From Saprospiraceae bacterium (lineage in GTDB: Bacteria > Bacteroidota > Bacteroidia > Chitinophagales > Saprospiraceae): DNA of 11,086 nucleotides. The notes beneath the pieces are model-generated. The model saw nothing but the letters and a program-made list of their open reading frames with translations. It had not been told where the DNA came from and ran no database searches. This document shows, in pieces, positions 1-7,500 of the stretch; position 1 is the stretch's first letter; every line of letters starts with the position of its first letter. The DNA is taken from contig SKYC01000015.1 in the NCBI GenBank assembly GCA_007128085.1, positions 1 through 11,086 on the forward strand, in the 5' to 3' direction. A program made the position numbers and the translations under genes.

Positions 1-47
1 AATGGTTCATTTATTTTTGTATTGTTTTTTTTTAAATAAAATTTTTT

Positions 48-779
48 ATGAGATCGATCGCACTCAGTATCCTATTATTCTTCTTTATTCAGATTGGAAA
101 TAGCCAGGTTGGTATTTCTAGTTTTACATTTGGGTTTGAAGCTTCCCCCACCATTAGTTGGATGACTACAGACAACAACCGGATAAACAGCAACGGGCCC
201 AATTTGGGGTTGCGCATTGGCACCAGAGGTGAATTTCTGTTGTCCGAAAACTACAGCCTCACCGGCGGGGTTATGTTCTCGTTCAATCAGGGCGGACAAG
301 TGCTCTATGAACAGGGCGGGCAGTTACTTCCCAACAGCGATCTGTCAAGAGATGAATTCAATGAGGGTTTGCCCGACAACGTGGACATCCGTTACAAAAT
401 ACAGTTTCTGGAAATTCCATTTGGATTTAAAATGCGAACCAATCAGATTGGCAACACCCGCTTTTTCGCGCATTTTCCTGAATTTTCCTTTGCTTTTCGA
501 ACCGGCGCCAATGCAAATCTCTCCGGAGGGTCGCCCAACAGCATCAGTTCAGAGAACGAAAACATCAAGGACGAAATTCCTTTTTTCCGTTTCAAGTGGG
601 GTGTGAGTATTGGTGCGGAATACCAAGTTGGGGGCAATACGTACATCGTAGGTGGTTTGGGTTATAAAAGCAACCTGGGAGAGATTCTCAAAGGAGGTGG
701 TACCAAAACGGATGGAAGTCGGGACAATTCCACCGCCAGAATCCATTCAATTGTTTTCCAATTGGGTGTGATGTTTTAA
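48..779 (+). CDS. PorT-like outer-membrane beta-barrel protein
   Basis: This 243-residue protein is probably a small outer-membrane beta-barrel of the broad PorT/porin-like class (outer membrane protein beta-barrel domain) of Bacteroidota. The first ~19 residues form a signal peptide: Arg2, a hydrophobic core (LSILLFFFIQI), then GNSQ, with likely cleavage near residue 19-20. The mature part is built from alternating hydrophobic/polar strands rich in Gly and aromatics (GLRIGTRGEF, SLTGGVMFSF, FLEIPFGFKM, GVSIGAEYQV) and ends in a C-terminal strand finishing with Phe, as barrels do. The start is well fixed, because an in-frame TAA lies at 33-35, only 12 nt upstream, in a very T/A-rich leader. 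No clear Shine-Dalgarno or promoter boxes are visible. nadC follows after 20 nt, so co-transcription is likely. The length is close to PorT/SprT of the T9SS (~240 residues), but I do not see enough PorT-specific sequence to call it the orthologue. Many unrelated paralogues share this fold, and the specific role is unknown. Confidence 0.85.
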   Translation: MRSIALSILLFFFIQIGNSQVGISSFTFGFEASPTISWMTTDNNRINSNGPNLGLRIGTRGEFLLSENYSLTGGVMFSFNQGGQVLYEQGGQLLPNSDLSRDEFNEGLPDNVDIRYKIQFLEIPFGFKMRTNQIGNTRFFAHFPEFSFAFRTGANANLSGGSPNSISSENENIKDEIPFFRFKWGVSIGAEYQVGGNTYIVGGLGYKSNLGEILKGGGTKTDGSRDNSTARIHSIVFQLGVMF

Positions 780-799
780 TTGATTTCTAAAATTAATGC

Positions 800-1645
800 A
801 TGGATTTTAAATTGTTAAAAAACTTTATCGACCGCGCCATTGAAGAGGATGTGGGCAGCGGTGATCACACTTCCAATGCGTGTATACCAGCGGACAAAAC
901 AGACAGCGCCTACTTGCTCGTAAAGGACATAGGAGTCATCGCCGGAGTGGATCTCGCAAAAACCATTTTTGAACGACTGGATCCCGATTGTGAGTTTCAA
1001 AAACTGATTGCCGATGGAGAGGATGTGAAGGACGGAGATATCGTCTTTAAAGTACGGTGCAACACCAGAAAATTCCTCATGGCCGAGCGGCTGACTCTCA
1101 ATTTAATGCAGCGAATGAGTGGCATTGCTACTGCCAGCAGCCGATTTGCCGTCGAAGTAGAAGACCTCCCCGTTAAAATTCTCGACACCCGCAAGACCAC
1201 TCCCCTATTGAGATTTCTGGAAAAATGGGCCGTAAAAATCGGGGGCTCCCACAATTACCGCAGCGGACTCTACGATCGCATGATGATCAAAGACAATCAC
1301 ATCGACAGTTGCGGCAGCATACAAAAAGCCATCTATCGCGCTCATCAATACATGGAAGATCAGGATCTGGATCTGGCCATAACGGTGGAAGTCAGGAACC
1401 TGGTTGAACTGCACGAGGTATTGGAAACCGGTGGGGTTCACAGAATCATGTTCGATAATTTTGAACTACCCATCTTGAGGGAGGCCGTGGCTACGGTTGA
1501 TGGAAAGTTTGAAACCGAGGCTTCCGGTGGTATTATTTTGCGCAATGTCAGAGAATTTGCACTTACCGGGGTCGACTTTATTTCTGTGGGTGCCTTGACT
1601 CATAGTGCGGGAAGTCTGGACCTCAGTTTAAAGCTGGAAAGATGA
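800..1645 (+). CDS. nadC: Nicotinate-nucleotide pyrophosphorylase (carboxylating), quinolinate phosphoribosyltransferase
   Basis: This cytoplasmic enzyme of de novo NAD synthesis converts quinolinate and PRPP to nicotinate mononucleotide, CO2 and PPi. The 281 residues match the family's usual length. Visible motifs in order: EEDVGSGDHT near residues 15-24; ERLTLNLMQRMSGIAT at 96-111, with Arg105; TRKTTP at 130-135, with Arg131 and Lys132; GGSHNYR at 148-154; IKDNHI at 163-168, with Lys164; TVEV with Glu197; MFDN with Asp219; and the phosphate-binding end EASGGI (240-245) and ISVGALTHS (261-269). The basic quinolinate-binding residues and the acidic PRPP/Mg-site residues are otherwise present. 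One oddity is that the usual GGGxNHR block reads GGSHNYR, so the conserved His is Tyr153. The ATG at 800 follows the barrel gene by 20 nt, and a second ATG at 796 is out of frame. The call itself is secure. Confidence 0.97.
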   Translation: MDFKLLKNFIDRAIEEDVGSGDHTSNACIPADKTDSAYLLVKDIGVIAGVDLAKTIFERLDPDCEFQKLIADGEDVKDGDIVFKVRCNTRKFLMAERLTLNLMQRMSGIATASSRFAVEVEDLPVKILDTRKTTPLLRFLEKWAVKIGGSHNYRSGLYDRMMIKDNHIDSCGSIQKAIYRAHQYMEDQDLDLAITVEVRNLVELHEVLETGGVHRIMFDNFELPILREAVATVDGKFETEASGGIILRNVREFALTGVDFISVGALTHSAGSLDLSLKLER

Positions 1646-1647
1646 TC

Positions 1648-1668
1648 AGTGGGGCTTCACCCTATTTT
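1648..1668 (+). terminator. Possible weak intrinsic terminator after nadC
   Basis: Three nucleotides after the nadC stop, AGTGGGG (1648-1654) can pair with CCCTATT (1660-1666) around a five-base CTTCA loop. Two of the seven pairs would be G-U in RNA. The 3' arm runs straight into a short T-rich stretch (TATTTTAT). On the opposite strand the same hairpin has mismatches, so it suits + strand transcription better. It sits in the 24-nt gap between converging genes, where a terminator is expected. The stem is weak and the call is tentative. Confidence 0.3.
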
Positions 1669-1669
1669 A

Positions 1670-1798
1670 TCAAGGGTAATTGACCAGCAGATATACCAGA
1701 AAAACCAGTACAAATACCATTGCTATCCAAAATCTTTTATCTCGGGTCAGTTCTGTGGTCTCTTTTTCCATCATGGGCTGAATTTTTTTACTACTCAT
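1670..1798 (-). CDS. Small single-pass membrane protein, 42 residues, unknown function
   Basis: A 42-codon frame runs from ATG (1798-1796) to TGA (1672-1670). The product starts MSSKKIQPMMEKETTELTRD, a charged and polar N-terminal part of ~22 residues. One strongly hydrophobic segment follows (residues ~24-39, WIAMVFVLVFLVYLLV) and then a short NYP tail. This tail-anchor-like layout is that of a genuine small membrane protein rather than a chance frame. A purine-rich GAGGGG lies three nucleotides before the ATG, and Met9 or Met10 are alternative starts. It converges on nadC, with 24 nt between the stops. The response regulator gene upstream is co-directional but ~290 nt away, so it probably has its own promoter. 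I do not recognise a family and no function can be assigned. It could be a membrane-complex accessory subunit or a stress-related small protein, but nothing here decides that. Confidence 0.55.
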   Translation of the reverse strand: MSSKKIQPMMEKETTELTRDKRFWIAMVFVLVFLVYLLVNYP

Positions 1799-1900
1799 TC
1801 ACCCCTCTACTGTCAAAAAAGATGCCATAGTGGAAAAGCTTAATATATACAAGTGTGCCTCCAGATACATAAATTAAATCCCTCTTTTTTACCCCTTAAT

Positions 1901-1923
1901 TCACTATAGATTACGGATAGTGA
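1901..1923. repeat. Perfect 7-bp inverted repeat with 9-bp spacer
   Basis: TCACTAT (1901-1907) and ATAGTGA (1917-1923) are exact reverse complements around a nine-base centre. The arm core ATAGTG recurs at 1827-1832, about 30 nt before the ATG of the small membrane protein. Neither arm is followed by a T-run in a terminator arrangement. The spacing of arm centres is 16 bp (about one and a half helical turns), so it could be a regulator-binding site or a structured RNA element. Both readings are inference. Confidence 0.4.
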
Positions 1924-1928
1924 TTTAA

Positions 1929-1940
1929 GCCTATATAGGC
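1929..1940. repeat. Perfect 12-bp palindrome GCCTATATAGGC
   Basis: GCCTATATAGGC is identical to its reverse complement, with no spacer, and begins five bases after the 1901-1923 inverted repeat. A loopless palindrome is a poor RNA hairpin and better fits a dimeric protein-binding site. On the + strand it is followed by AGGAAAAAAAATG. Its function is unknown. Confidence 0.35.
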
Positions 1941-2089
1941 AGGAAAAAAAATGAAAAAATTATTTTTCAATATTCCACAGGAGGTTACGCATCCTACCAT
2001 CCCCTATTATAGGTCTGCAAAAAAGACGGGATCACCGGCGAAATAGCAGGAGGAATGGAGGAAATGAAAATACAGATAGAGACTTATTT

Positions 2090-2824
2090 TTATTTGGAAG
2101 ACACCTCAGGTTGATCTTTTTCTAAAAGCTGAAAACCGTTTCCGTGTATGTTGACAATTTCAACGGTCTCGTCAATTTTCAGATGTTTTCTGAGTTTTGT
2201 AATAAAAACATCCATACTCCGGGCTGTAAAGTAGCTATCCTCACCCCAAATTTCTTTGAGTGCATGGGATCTGGAAAGCACTTTGTTTTTGTTTTTACAA
2301 AACAGTTTGAGCAATTCTGATTCTTTGGGGGAAAGCTTTATCTTTTGGGGATTACCGTTGTCACTTACCTGGTAGGTAAGCATTCTCACGGGAAAATTAA
2401 AATGGAAATTTCCGAATTCGTATTCCGGAGGATCCTCGGTTTTTTCAATTTCCGATCTGGATCTTTTCAAAACCGCCTGAATTCTCACCAGCAGTTCTTC
2501 CGAATTAAAAGGTTTGGAGACGTAATCATCGGCACCCAATTTAAACCCGGCAACAATATCTTCCTTCATATTTTTGGCCGTGAGAAAGATAATGGGAATG
2601 TTTTGATCCCGGTCTCTGATCTCTTTGGCCAATGTAAATCCGTCCATTTTTGGCATCATCACATCGAGTATACAAAGGTCAAAAGGCTTCTTTTTAAATT
2701 GGTTGAGTCCTTCCAGCCCGTTGGGTGCCAGCGTTATTTCAAAATCGTGCATTTCGAGATATGATTTCAATACATCTCCGAAATTATGATCGTCTTCGAC
2801 AAGTAAAATGCTAATTCCTTCCAT
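2090..2824 (-). CDS. OmpR/PhoB-family response regulator, RprY-like
   Basis: This 244-residue cytoplasmic transcription factor is the likely phosphorylation partner of the adjacent kinase. The receiver domain spans residues ~4-120, with acidic-pocket Asp11 and Asp12, phosphoacceptor Asp54 in CILDVMMPKMDGF, Thr82 in FLTA, and Lys104 in YVSKPF, so all catalytic positions are intact. A short linker (~122-134) leads to a winged-helix DNA-binding domain (~135-234). That domain contains KLSPKESELLKLFC, the region around SRSHALKEIWG, the recognition-helix segment SMDVFITKLRKHL, and the wing VEIVNIHGNGFQL. The SMDVxITKLRKHL and NIHGxG signatures, and the receiver wording, resemble RprY of Bacteroides and Porphyromonas. 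Orthology is inferred from memory of the family, not from an alignment. The start is 72 nt after the kinase stop, in the same direction, and co-transcription is plausible. The gap is long enough for a separate promoter, but none was recognised. Confidence 0.95.
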   Translation of the reverse strand: MEGISILLVEDDHNFGDVLKSYLEMHDFEITLAPNGLEGLNQFKKKPFDLCILDVMMPKMDGFTLAKEIRDRDQNIPIIFLTAKNMKEDIVAGFKLGADDYVSKPFNSEELLVRIQAVLKRSRSEIEKTEDPPEYEFGNFHFNFPVRMLTYQVSDNGNPQKIKLSPKESELLKLFCKNKNKVLSRSHALKEIWGEDSYFTARSMDVFITKLRKHLKIDETVEIVNIHGNGFQLLEKDQPEVSSK

Positions 2825-2896
2825 TGATCCATTTTAAAGTTACAGCTTAAGAACGTAGTAATTTTAAATTCTGTATGGAAAAACCAAAAAATCTAT

Positions 2897-4396
2897 CTAT
2901 TCTGCCGAAAATTTTCGCGGAAAGTTCAGAATAAAAGTGCTCCCCTTGCCCGGAGTACTCTCCACATCAATGGTTCCCTTGTGCGCCATCATCATGGCCT
3001 TGACGTAAGTGAGGCCCAATCCAAAGCCCTTTACATCGTGTAAATTCCCGGTATGTACCCGGTAAAATTTATCGAAAATATTCCGCTGCTCCTCTGCGGT
3101 CAGACCAACTCCGTTGTCGCTCACCCAAATTTCAATACCTTCGGACGTATCAAAGGTCCTCACTTTGATCTCCGGTTTTTCAGGACTGTATTTATAGGCA
3201 TTGTCCAGGAGATTGTTGACGATGTTCTCCAAATGCATTTTATCTCCTTCTATTCTCGGATTATTGGCATTGAGGCTTACCGTAATGCTGCCCTGCTTTT
3301 GCTGGACCAAAAAAACAAAGTTCTGAATGCAATCTTCAATCATTTGGTGCATATCGACTTCAACGAGCTTGAGTCCGAACTTTTTCTTATCGATGAGGGC
3401 CATTTGCAATACTTTCTCTACCTGAGAAAGCATTCTTTGATTTTCCTGTTTAATTACATTGGCAAAGCGCTGCACCTTTGTGGTATCCGAGCTGATTCGC
3501 GGCGAGTTGATAGAGTCCACTGCCAGCGAAATCGTTGCAATGGGGGTTTTAAATTCGTGGGTCATATTGTTGATAAAATCACTTTTCATTTCCGACAATC
3601 GCTTTTGCCTAAAAATGACGTAGACCGTATATCCAAAACAAAACAAAATGAGGGCCGTAAAGAGTATGGATCCCAGAAGCGTAACCCAGGTGTCTTCCCA
3701 GATAAAGCGACTGCGCTCGGGAAAGTGAATAATCAGAGAGCCCGGGGATTTCTGATTGCCCACAAAAAGTCTCACCCGATACCGGGAGTTGGCCAGTGAA
3801 CTCAAAATCCCATTTTCTATATCCACTCTGGAGGCTTCACCAAAACCAATCGCTACAGAAAACTTTCCGTCATCGATTACAAAAGTATTTTCTTTTTCAG
3901 AAAAAACGCCGTAGTGATAATCTGTCTGAAAATTTCTGTTTTCGAATTCCACTTCGAGCAGTTGATCCAGTGTAGCCGGATCAATTCTCTCCTCCAGTGC
4001 CATGGTGTCGCGCAATGAACCGGCTCCTACACTCCAAATTCCCCCCTCCAGTAAATTGGCAGGACTGAGTATGGAAGACGTATCTAATTGCAGGAGTCTT
4101 CCCAAAACATTGGCTGTCACCGAATAATCGTGACTCGAATAGGGACTCCTTGCCACTTCGTCCCAATCGATGCTTATGGTTTCTCCGTAAAGGCTGAGAA
4201 TATCGGTACTTTGGCGCACCTGGTCAATGCGTTCCAGCTGAGCGGCCACATTGGAAAGGGCCGAAAACACATTCTGGTCAAATTTGGATTCGTTCAACTC
4301 CAGAGAGTAGTTGATCCAGTACAACTGAATAAAAAATGAGCCGATCACACCGGCACTCATCAGTAGTATAATTGTCCAAATCGCAAATCTATTCAT
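2897..4396 (-). CDS. Membrane sensor histidine kinase, RprX-like, partner of the adjacent regulator
   Basis: This 499-residue inner-membrane kinase has transmembrane helices at ~7-29 and ~236-262 that enclose a periplasmic region of about 205 residues, presumably the sensing part. I recognise no named sensor fold in it. No HAMP domain is visible, because TM2 runs almost directly into the DHp helix (RQKRLSEMKSDFINNM). The H-box is NNMTHEFKTP, with phosphoacceptor His280. The ATPase domain shows an N-box near NNLLDNAYKYS (391-404, with Asn395 and Asn399), G1 as SDNGVGL (426-432), an F-box IFDKFYRV (440-447), and G2 as KGFGLGLTYV (456-465), so catalysis should be intact. Architecture and core wording resemble the RprX class of Bacteroidota. 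The start ATG is followed at once by the TM1 signal anchor. It lies 129 nt downstream of sprA and 72 nt upstream of its regulator gene, all on one strand. The ligand or stimulus is unknown. Confidence 0.95.
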   Translation of the reverse strand: MNRFAIWTIILLMSAGVIGSFFIQLYWINYSLELNESKFDQNVFSALSNVAAQLERIDQVRQSTDILSLYGETISIDWDEVARSPYSSHDYSVTANVLGRLLQLDTSSILSPANLLEGGIWSVGAGSLRDTMALEERIDPATLDQLLEVEFENRNFQTDYHYGVFSEKENTFVIDDGKFSVAIGFGEASRVDIENGILSSLANSRYRVRLFVGNQKSPGSLIIHFPERSRFIWEDTWVTLLGSILFTALILFCFGYTVYVIFRQKRLSEMKSDFINNMTHEFKTPIATISLAVDSINSPRISSDTTKVQRFANVIKQENQRMLSQVEKVLQMALIDKKKFGLKLVEVDMHQMIEDCIQNFVFLVQQKQGSITVSLNANNPRIEGDKMHLENIVNNLLDNAYKYSPEKPEIKVRTFDTSEGIEIWVSDNGVGLTAEEQRNIFDKFYRVHTGNLHDVKGFGLGLTYVKAMMMAHKGTIDVESTPGKGSTFILNFPRKFSAE

Positions 4397-4525
4397 AGTC
4401 GATCCATCCCTTGCAGTCAGTCATTTCAGAGGTTTTTCAGAATTATTCTAGAGGGGTTTTGCCTCCGGAAACCACTCATGTAAAACGATTGAGCGCAATA
4501 TAACCAATTATAGACAAATCCTGTA
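4397..4525 (-). other. sprA-to-kinase intergenic spacer
   Basis: This 129-nt gap lies between the sprA stop and the kinase ATG. It contains the short palindrome AGAAT-T-ATTCT (4439-4449). It also contains a weak four-pair hairpin on the minus strand (GAGG/CCTC around the CAAAACC loop, about 4451-4465) that lacks a T-run. I found no convincing terminator or Bacteroidota-type promoter, so the sequence leaves open whether the kinase and regulator are transcribed with sprA or from their own promoter here. Confidence 0.3.
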
Positions 4526-7500
4526 TCAATTCAATGTAAATCTAACACGCAAACCCGCCTGTGTATTGGTTATCGGGTAGGACTGAGTGGTGTATGGAAC
4601 GGTTCTGTAATAGTCCATAAACAGCCGCAGCGATAAATTCTGAGACAGGTCGTACTCCACTGCAGGGGCAATCCGGATGGCTCTTTGTCCACGAGTGTCT
4701 CTCGGGTTGATATCCAGTCCCCAGCTGTGCTGTAATGTCCGGTCGTCCCTGACTGAGAAGTCGAACAATATTCTCAAATCCCGCGAAGCTGTCTGTCCTC
4801 CGGGACGCGCTCCCCTCGTATCCCCCACCTCTCTTTCTCCTCTCTGCTGGCGGGGCGCCTGGCCTCCAAATCTGAAGTTTTTAATGACGTACCCCACACC
4901 AATTGTAAAGTCGGTAGAGCGCGTTTCATTGAGGTTCTGACCGACGGTACTCATGGCCAGGGTTCTCGATTTTTTGTAATCAAAGGAGAGTTCGATCCCT
5001 CCTTTTGTCTGAATATTGATACCAATCAGGGGTATAAAACTCTCGTTAATCACCAACTCAGGAACCGACAACTCGGGATAGTAATTGCCCGAAACACTGT
5101 CGAGGTTGGAGGGTATCTGGGAGTTGCCCATTCCGTCCTCATTATAAGACAATCTGCTTTCAAACCTGTTGGCTGTCAAAGTGGATTGGTATCCGTGGGA
5201 AATGGTCACCCGGTCAAATATTTCACTGAAAAACGGCAGCCTGCTCAGGCCGTTGTAATTGACGGTCCAGTTGGGCAGCGGCATCAAATCGAAAACGTTT
5301 AAGTCCATTGATTCGGGGTCGGTATCGGTATAGGCTGCCAGGAAGGCCGGTATTAACACCTCTTCCTGATTGGCACCATAGCCCTCTTTGTAATTGGGTC
5401 CGTCTTTGGGGTGGGGATCTCCGTCCGGATTCAGACGGCCCGAAATGACCGATCGATTGGATTTAAAGGTATCGAACAGCCCTTTAATCTCATCGGTTCC
5501 ATCTCTGAAGAGTGTATTCAATGCCAGATAAGTGATGGAATAAGAACCGAACTGACTGTTGGTTCCAAAACCGTATTCCGCATTCATATAGTCATCCGGG
5601 TCGATGAAGTCCTCTCCAAAGTTTTTAAACAAAAAGGACTCACTTTTAGAAAAACGACGGTCCATTTTTAAATCGATTCTAAAATCCCGGAAAGGCTCCA
5701 GGTTTAAATCGACATTCCACGCTTCAGAAAACGACCTTGCGGTGTTTTGATTTTGGCGCAAATCGGCCGAAAACCACCCTTTTTGTGAGGCATTTTTCAA
5801 CAACCAGCTGTCCCTGGGTTGTTGTCCCAGTGCAAAACCCAGTCCCGGGGCATTGAAGCCACTCGTCATACCGGCAAAACTCGGGGTCTCCAAAAATCCG
5901 GGAACAAAGGAAGTGTAATCTCTGGTGTAACTAAATCTCGCTCTCCTGATCATCAAAAGCGGCCGGATAATAACCCTTTCAATGGTACTCGGTTGACGGG
6001 GTGCATCTTCTCCTCTTTGAGTCCCCGGAGCTCTTCCCGCCCCTGCCCTTCCCGCAGCACCGCCACGATTTATTCGGCTCAGATAACCAATTTGATTGTA
6101 GAGCCGCTCAAAGTTCAATGTTCCTCTCAGACTCTCGCCCCGCGTATTGTAGATGGAGTTCCCCAAAAATGGAACGTTCAATGAAGCTGCGGACCAGGTG
6201 TATCCCGCAGTATACCGCGCATCTAAGCTAACCCAATCCATAAAGGGGAGTTTGTCTATGGGTATTTTATAATTCGCTGTAAACGTGTGATTGTAATCCT
6301 TGATCCTTCCAAAATCCTTGATGTTGTCCCAAAGGAAATCTTGTCTGTCCTGCCGTGTATTTCCAACAAAGTTGCCTTCAAGATCAAATCCAGCAACGTC
6401 CAACTCATCAATAACCGAATTGCTGCTAGCGACAAAATTCAGCTTGAGAGACCGGGTCAGATCCCAACTGATGTCGTGGTCGCGGTTCCACAAAAACTGT
6501 CGGCTGGTGGATTGACTGAACGCACCTTCTGCAAACCTGTACTGTCGCTGATTCTTGCGGCGATCGAGTGTTGTTCTGAAGCCAATACTGTTCGGAAGGG
6601 GATTGAAATTAAAATCGGCAATTAACTTTAAAGCTCGCACATCCCCCAGCAACCCTTTAAATGGCTCCACGTAATTGACGTTTCTCGAAAATCGATAATT
6701 GAGTGTTCCCGTATGGTGGGTGTTGTCGTCCTGCTCTATAATCGGGTCGCTGCGGTTGGTTTCGGTATAGGCGTAGGTCAGCGAAAGGTTTTCGATATCC
6801 CAGGGCATGGGGGTATCGTCTCCCGTCCTCCGCTTTCTCACATTGGTAAGGTTTACACTCTTTATTTCTGTTTTACTGATGGCCTGCTCCCTCAGTGAAT
6901 CCCGCTCCGCTCGGTTCTCTGCAAGGTCGAGCTTTTCACCCAATTCAACATCGAGGTCATAGGGATCGTATTGAGGGGTTCGGATATCGGCTGAATACTG
7001 TGCGAAAAAAGGTATATCGATATTGGCATCTTCGGGCAAAAACCGGCCCAATTCAAAATCTGCCGCTATATCGTATTGCAGTATCGCTTCTTTGTTTCTC
7101 TGTTGTACTTTTTGCTCAATACTACCCCAGCCCACACTGCTGTAATTGGTACTCATTGAAATATTACCAAAATCGGCCAGCTTCATATTCAGACGGGCCA
7201 GACCGGCCACCCCTCCCTGCTCATTCAATCCCGTCAGACGCAGTTCATTGATCCATATTTCTGTGCAAAAATCGTCTCTGGTGGTATTGTTCCTCACCCC
7301 AACCATAATGGACTTAACGGCCCCCGTATTGGGATTGCCGACTACGCGCACCGTGTTTTCGGGTTTTTCCGGATCGGGCTCTTCAAAGGGAAGGGTATTG
7401 GGAAATCCCGCCTGATTTCTGCTCAACTTCACATCTTTCAACAATTCGAGCGGGAAGTCAAATTCATTTTCCTCCGGCCAGACAATTCGCTCATAACTCT

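Larger units (their letters stand above)
1799..2089. other. AT-rich intergenic spacer with inverted repeats
   Basis: This ~290-nt gap lies between the response-regulator stop and the start of the 42-residue membrane protein. It holds an inverted repeat (1901-1923), a perfect 12-bp palindrome (1929-1940), a further near-palindrome CCTAT-T-ATAGG (2003-2013), and homopolymer A/T runs around 1941-1967. On the minus strand a very short CGG/CCG hairpin (2027-2037) is followed by a run of six T (2024-2019). This might end the regulator transcript, but the stem is weak. Two tiny frames exist: 31 codons on + (1951-2046) and 23 codons on - (1870-1799). I do not call either a gene. No tRNA- or riboswitch-like structure is obvious, and no confident promoter of the Bacteroidota TTTG/TAnnTTTG type was found. 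Confidence 0.5.

Noticed and set aside
1..47. Bacteroidota -33/-7 promoter ahead of the barrel gene
   Set aside because: TTTTTG at 14-19 and the A/T run at 33-44 do not give a proper TAnnTTTG box at the usual spacing, and the sequence is too T/A-rich to judge.
1649..1843. 64-codon + strand frame just after nadC
   Set aside because: It opens at a non-ATG codon (GTG), overlaps the nadC terminator-like hairpin, and its product has no coherent pattern. The opposite strand carries the more convincing membrane protein.
1951..2046. 31-codon + strand frame starting MKKLFFNIPQ after an AGGAAAAAAAATG context
   Set aside because: It has a plausible start but no domain, membrane segment or signal. It is short, in low-complexity A/T sequence, and has no supporting neighbour. 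Possible, but not supportable as a gene.
2055..2111. 19-codon + strand frame (MEEMKIQIET...) after an AGGAGG motif
   Set aside because: The SD-like motif is too close to the first ATG, and the frame runs antisense into the response-regulator 3' end. Most likely chance.
3053..3799. 248-codon + strand frame antisense to the kinase
   Set aside because: It lies wholly inside the kinase gene, whose catalytic motifs are all intact on the other strand. It is a shadow frame.
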